DNA of 14,351 nucleotides from CAZVEV01 sp964625865 (GTDB lineage Bacteria; Planctomycetota; Phycisphaerae; SM23-33), in the NCBI GenBank assembly GCA_964625865.1, contig CAZVEV010000147.1:1-14351 (forward strand), written 5' to 3'. Both the position numbers and the translations under genes were made by a program. Of the stretch, positions 11,280 to 14,351 are shown one piece after another; position 1 is the stretch's first letter, and each line of letters opens with the position of its first letter. The notes under the pieces were generated by a model, which ran no database searches, was not told where the DNA came from, and saw only the letters and a list, made by a program, of their open reading frames with translations.

Positions 11280-14120
11280 TCAGCGTTTGGTCCCGTTGAC
11301 GTAGACCGCCGACTTGCCCTTGCCTATCGTCACCGCCACGTGCTGCCAGACGCCCGCTTTCAGCACGCCGGGGTAGTCCTTCTGGTAGGGGCCGATGATC
11401 ACGCGGACGCTCAGGCCGGGCCAGCAGTCGATCAGGAAGCCGTCGCGCTGGCCGGGCGTGAGCTTGTCGACGATGCGGCCGGTCTCTTTCGCGGCGGGCC
11501 GCAGCCACGCCTCGAACGTGATCTCGCCGCTGAAGTCCGCCTGGTTGGTCGACAGACTGTCGCGGACCTTCGGATTCAGCACGGAGGCAAGGACCGCCCC
11601 GCCGACGGCTTTCTTCGTGCGGTCGGTCGCGGCGAGCTTGCGTATCGCCTCGGGCCCCAGCATGCCGCGCAGCAGCGACGCCCGACCGACCTGTCCGCGA
11701 AACGTGTTCTTGCCGCTCTGGTCAACGCCGATGCGAAGCGCGTACTTGTTGGCCGGGATCTTCTGCGGGGGCGTGGCGGACGAGACCGTCCGTCCGCCGT
11801 GCGGCCTGATCGGGCGAGCGGGCACCTTCTGCGGTTCGTGGACGACCACGTCTTTCCTTCGGGTAGGCGGATCGACGGACCAGTCCGTCAGCTTACCACC
11901 GACCACCCTCCCGCGGATCGTCGTTCGCCTCTCGAGGTGGAGCTTGAAGTCGACGTCCCAGTCGGCCGGCCAGGCGGGAAGGAGCAGGATCTTGCCCCCC
12001 GCCTCCTGGACGAGCATCCGCTGCAGCGCCGTGCTGCCGGCGCCGAAGTGGTCGAAGTCCGGACACGAGTCGGGCCCGCTTCGCCCGTACATCGGGAAGC
12101 GGCACTCGGTCGAGGCGCTGCGGTAGCGATGGACCAGCCCGTCGCTGGCCTCGGCGGCGTTGCCCGCATACGCCCAGTGGATCTGGTCCTGCGTCCAGCA
12201 GCGGTAGCCGAAGGCGTTCTTGAGCATCCGGTGTTTCATGGTCCAGGCCACGATGTCCTTCGTGCCCAGCCCCATGCCGAAACACCTGAACGGGAAGACC
12301 GGATACAGTTCGCCGTTCTCGGAGTTCCTCCTGAGCTTCCATTCGCGGGCCGGCGCGATGGCCTTCCGCCCGTCGATGTCGCGGAGATGGATCGGCGGGA
12401 CCTCGGCGCGGAACCGGCGCCAGGCGGCCTGGTCGGCGGGCGTGCCGGCCTTCAAGGCCAGCAGTTCGTCGAGACAGAACTGCAGGCCTGCCACGTCAGG
12501 CGCGGGATTGACCGCGATCCACCACGTCTCGAGCACCATCGCCGGGTCCAGGCGGATCTTGCCCTCCGCGTCGCGCGGATAGTGCTTGTCGAAGAACAGC
12601 AGCACCTCGCGGGCGAACGGCACGAGCACCTTCTCGCGGAACGCCGCGTCGCCGGAGTACTTGACGTGGTCGATCATCATCGCGACGGTCTCCAGCCCGC
12701 ACGTGAAGTAGTAGCTGTGGTAGTAACCCTTGCCCGTGTTCTGGCCCGGCTTGGTCTTGGGCGGCTTGCCGCTGCGCCCGCAGTCCCGCTCGCCGCCGGT
12801 CGGCTCGATGTTCTCGCGGTAGTAGGCCCCCTCGTGGCCGAACCATGCGGTGGTGATCGCCTTGCGGACCGGCAGGAGGTTGCGGTAGTAGTCGAAGAAC
12901 GGTTTCATCAGGTCGCCGTCGCCGCTCATCAGCAGCGGCCAGTAGAGCAACCGCTGGTTCTGGTAGGTGTATCGGCGCCCCCACAGGCGGTCGTCCCCTT
13001 GCGCGTTCTTCCGGCCGCGAAGCGGTTGGGTGAAGAGCCCGCCGTTGAACTTGGCTTGAATCCGCCCGCGAGACTGACACGCCATGATGAAACGGAACAC
13101 GTTGTAACTTTGCGAGACCAGCGCCCCGCCGTCGGCTTCGGTGCGCATTCCGGACGGCGCCTCGCCATTGAATTTCTCCCGCTCGGTCGGCGGAAGCGTG
13201 TTGTTCGATGCGATGATCCAGCTTCGATCCCAGAAGGCCTTCCACCATCGACAGTGCGCCTCGAAATCCTTCTTCACATCCACCGGCCGCGCCGCCTGGG
13301 CTTCGATTGCCTTGATCCACGCCGATATTTTAGGCGCCTGTTTGGTCAGGGAGTGGATGCGGATGTCGAAGATCTTGGCCTTGCCCGCCAGCTTCCCGTC
13401 CTTCAGCGCCAACTCCGGGCTTTCGAGAAGATTTCCAAACGTATTGAAGCGGTAAGGGTCGGGCTGCTTGGCGATCACGTGTTCGACGTCGTAGTACTTC
13501 ATGTCGGAGGCATATGTGCTCCGGTCGCCCACCGCGAAGTAGCAGAGGATACTATCCTTCCGCTCGAGGCGCACGTCCTGGGTAATGTTTTTGATCGGAG
13601 CCCGCGAACAGTTATGCCTGCAATCGTCGACCCGCTTCCAGAATTCCGGGGCGGCGGTGACGGCGATCTCAGCCGATGAATTGATCTGCACGTGATAGAC
13701 CGGGCGGTTGGCGTCAGCCCAGATACGCAAGCTCACACCGTCGGCCTCGATGGTGATCGAACCGGTCGCCAGATCGAGGGTCTGACGGAATTTCTTGCCC
13801 TTGACGAAGGGATTAGGCGCCAGGGAGATGCGAACGCGCCCGGTCTTGAAGATATCACCGTTGTAGTTGAAGGCGTCGTTCTTCGCCAGCAGCAGGTAAA
13901 GGTCGCCGTCCTCGATCGCATAGACCCCGGCGGCGATGTCTCCGTTACCGAGCGGCATCTGCCCGAATTCATCTTTCGACGGGCTCTCCCAGACGACATT
14001 GTAGCGGTCGATCGACCCGCCTGCCGCATTCGAGGCGAGCATCAAGCCCATGACCAGCACAACAACCGGCGCCCGCCATGCAACGCGCAGGTTCATGCCA
14101 AAGCTGTCAAAAAAAGTCAT
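11280..14120 (-). CDS. Secreted DUF5703 glycosidase-like protein with LamG-like C-terminus
   Basis: The 946-residue protein begins with a signal peptide (APVVVLVMGLMLASNA, cut near residue 34). It then shows the DUF5703 N-terminal domain: YNVVWESPSKDEFGQMPLGNGDIAAGVY, LAKNDAF and KTGRVRISLAPNPF. A GH95-type (alpha/alpha)6 barrel follows, with QNQRLLYWPL and MVLETWW (E531, matching the general-acid position), ending near LLLPAWPADW. The two-Asn motif of true GH95 is not kept, so substrate and mechanism are uncertain. Residues 788-946 form a LamG-like region in unusual order. The start ATG has AAGGAG five bases upstream. It lies 46 bases behind an oxidoreductase gene on the same strand, so the two are probably one operon for glycan use. 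It converges on the GH95-like gene across the gap. Confidence 0.85.
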   Translation of the reverse strand: MTFFDSFGMNLRVAWRAPVVVLVMGLMLASNAAGGSIDRYNVVWESPSKDEFGQMPLGNGDIAAGVYAIEDGDLYLLLAKNDAFNYNGDIFKTGRVRISLAPNPFVKGKKFRQTLDLATGSITIEADGVSLRIWADANRPVYHVQINSSAEIAVTAAPEFWKRVDDCRHNCSRAPIKNITQDVRLERKDSILCYFAVGDRSTYASDMKYYDVEHVIAKQPDPYRFNTFGNLLESPELALKDGKLAGKAKIFDIRIHSLTKQAPKISAWIKAIEAQAARPVDVKKDFEAHCRWWKAFWDRSWIIASNNTLPPTEREKFNGEAPSGMRTEADGGALVSQSYNVFRFIMACQSRGRIQAKFNGGLFTQPLRGRKNAQGDDRLWGRRYTYQNQRLLYWPLLMSGDGDLMKPFFDYYRNLLPVRKAITTAWFGHEGAYYRENIEPTGGERDCGRSGKPPKTKPGQNTGKGYYHSYYFTCGLETVAMMIDHVKYSGDAAFREKVLVPFAREVLLFFDKHYPRDAEGKIRLDPAMVLETWWIAVNPAPDVAGLQFCLDELLALKAGTPADQAAWRRFRAEVPPIHLRDIDGRKAIAPAREWKLRRNSENGELYPVFPFRCFGMGLGTKDIVAWTMKHRMLKNAFGYRCWTQDQIHWAYAGNAAEASDGLVHRYRSASTECRFPMYGRSGPDSCPDFDHFGAGSTALQRMLVQEAGGKILLLPAWPADWDVDFKLHLERRTTIRGRVVGGKLTDWSVDPPTRRKDVVVHEPQKVPARPIRPHGGRTVSSATPPQKIPANKYALRIGVDQSGKNTFRGQVGRASLLRGMLGPEAIRKLAATDRTKKAVGGAVLASVLNPKVRDSLSTNQADFSGEITFEAWLRPAAKETGRIVDKLTPGQRDGFLIDCWPGLSVRVIIGPYQKDYPGVLKAGVWQHVAVTIGKGKSAVYVNGTKR

Positions 14121-14166
14121 CTTTGCTCCTTGCAGGGGGAACCTTATCGCCGGTTCGCCCGGAGTA

Positions 14167-14351
14167 TCATATCCACTTCATGTCGTCGCGGGGATTGATG
14201 CGGCGCATGAAGAGGCTCTTGTTGGCAGCCTCGTCGTTCGTGATCTTCATGTTCTTCGAGTCCCACAGCAGCGTCTTGCCCGGGTGCAGCAGGGCGATGT
14301 CGCCCAGGACGATAATCTCCGACAGCGGACCGGCGTATTCGAACGGCGACA
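14167..14351 (-). CDS. C-terminal end of a Gfo/Idh/MocA family oxidoreductase (partial)
   Basis: The reading frame is open from the window edge to a TGA at 14167-14169 and gives 60 residues: SPFEYAGPLSEIIVLGDIAL, then LHPGKTLLWDSKNMKITNDE, then AANKSLFMRR and INPRDDMKWI. This matches the typical end of planctomycete Gfo/Idh/MocA oxidoreductases (YAGPL-E-V-LG-A, G-L-WD-N-K-TN-EA, then a terminal R-Y/D-W stretch). These NAD(P)-dependent enzymes oxidise or reduce sugars and their derivatives. The catalytic part lies outside the window. Its stop is 46 bases before the ATG of the DUF5703 protein, which suggests co-transcription. Confidence 0.82.
   Translation of the reverse strand, partial: SPFEYAGPLSEIIVLGDIALLHPGKTLLWDSKNMKITNDEAANKSLFMRRINPRDDMKWI

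Noticed and set aside
11340..13679. 779-codon open frame on the plus strand opposite the DUF5703 gene
   Set aside because: Composition is Arg/Val/Leu-rich without recognisable domains, and it mirrors a well-supported minus-strand gene.

Overview
The window is high-GC bacterial DNA, most consistent with a planctomycete (Phycisphaerae-like), probably from a metagenome or draft assembly. This is an inference from gene families common in that phylum: a DUF5703/GH95-like secreted glycosidase pair, the C-terminus of a planctomycete-type Gfo/Idh/MocA oxidoreductase, an APC permease fused to two UspA domains, and an ASKHA/RACo-type 2Fe-2S protein. It also rests on near-leaderless starts, a tRNA without encoded CCA, and a run of exactly 100 Ns. 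No 16S rRNA or other phylogenetic marker is present to prove it.

Layout. 1-265: noncoding leader. 266-946: secreted, lysine-rich LTxxQ (Spy/CpxP-like) helical protein, followed by a strong intrinsic terminator. 1111-1183: tRNA-Met(CAT) with its own probable promoter and terminator. 1361-1483: a 40-residue single-pass membrane protein with a promoter and a good ribosome binding site. 1484-1976: no gene, but unusually rich in hairpins, including a perfect 13-bp inverted repeat. 1977-2927: DNA polymerase III delta subunit (holA). 3104-3262: a 52-residue single-pass membrane protein with a consensus -10 box almost touching its start; it overlaps the following GTG-started APC permease-UspA-UspA gene (3249-5531). 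5624-6301: a compact element made of an HUH/Y1 (IS200-like, RAYT-like) transposase between two inverted, three-hairpin REP-like arrays. 6364-8199 (minus): ASKHA corrinoid-activator-like ferredoxin protein. 8366-11137 (plus): secreted GH95-like (alpha/alpha)6-barrel protein. 11160-11259: assembly gap lying exactly inside an inverted repeat. 11280-14120 (minus): secreted DUF5703 protein with a C-terminal LamG-like region whose segments look circularly permuted. 14167-14351 (minus): C-terminal end of a Gfo/Idh/MocA oxidoreductase.

How the genes may work together. The minus-strand pair (oxidoreductase then DUF5703 protein, 46 bases apart) looks like an operon for glycan or sugar-derivative breakdown. 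It converges on a second, distantly related GH95-like enzyme, and both share an N-terminal LGNGD...KND signature. The permease and its overlapping small membrane protein look like a translationally coupled uptake unit with built-in nucleotide-sensing domains. The holA gene, the tRNA and the LTxxQ protein are housekeeping or envelope functions. The most unusual items are the transposase with its inverted hairpin arrays, the two small membrane proteins, the permuted LamG-like tail and the hairpin-dense intergenic region. I found no CRISPR array and no recognisable defence system or secondary-metabolite cluster.
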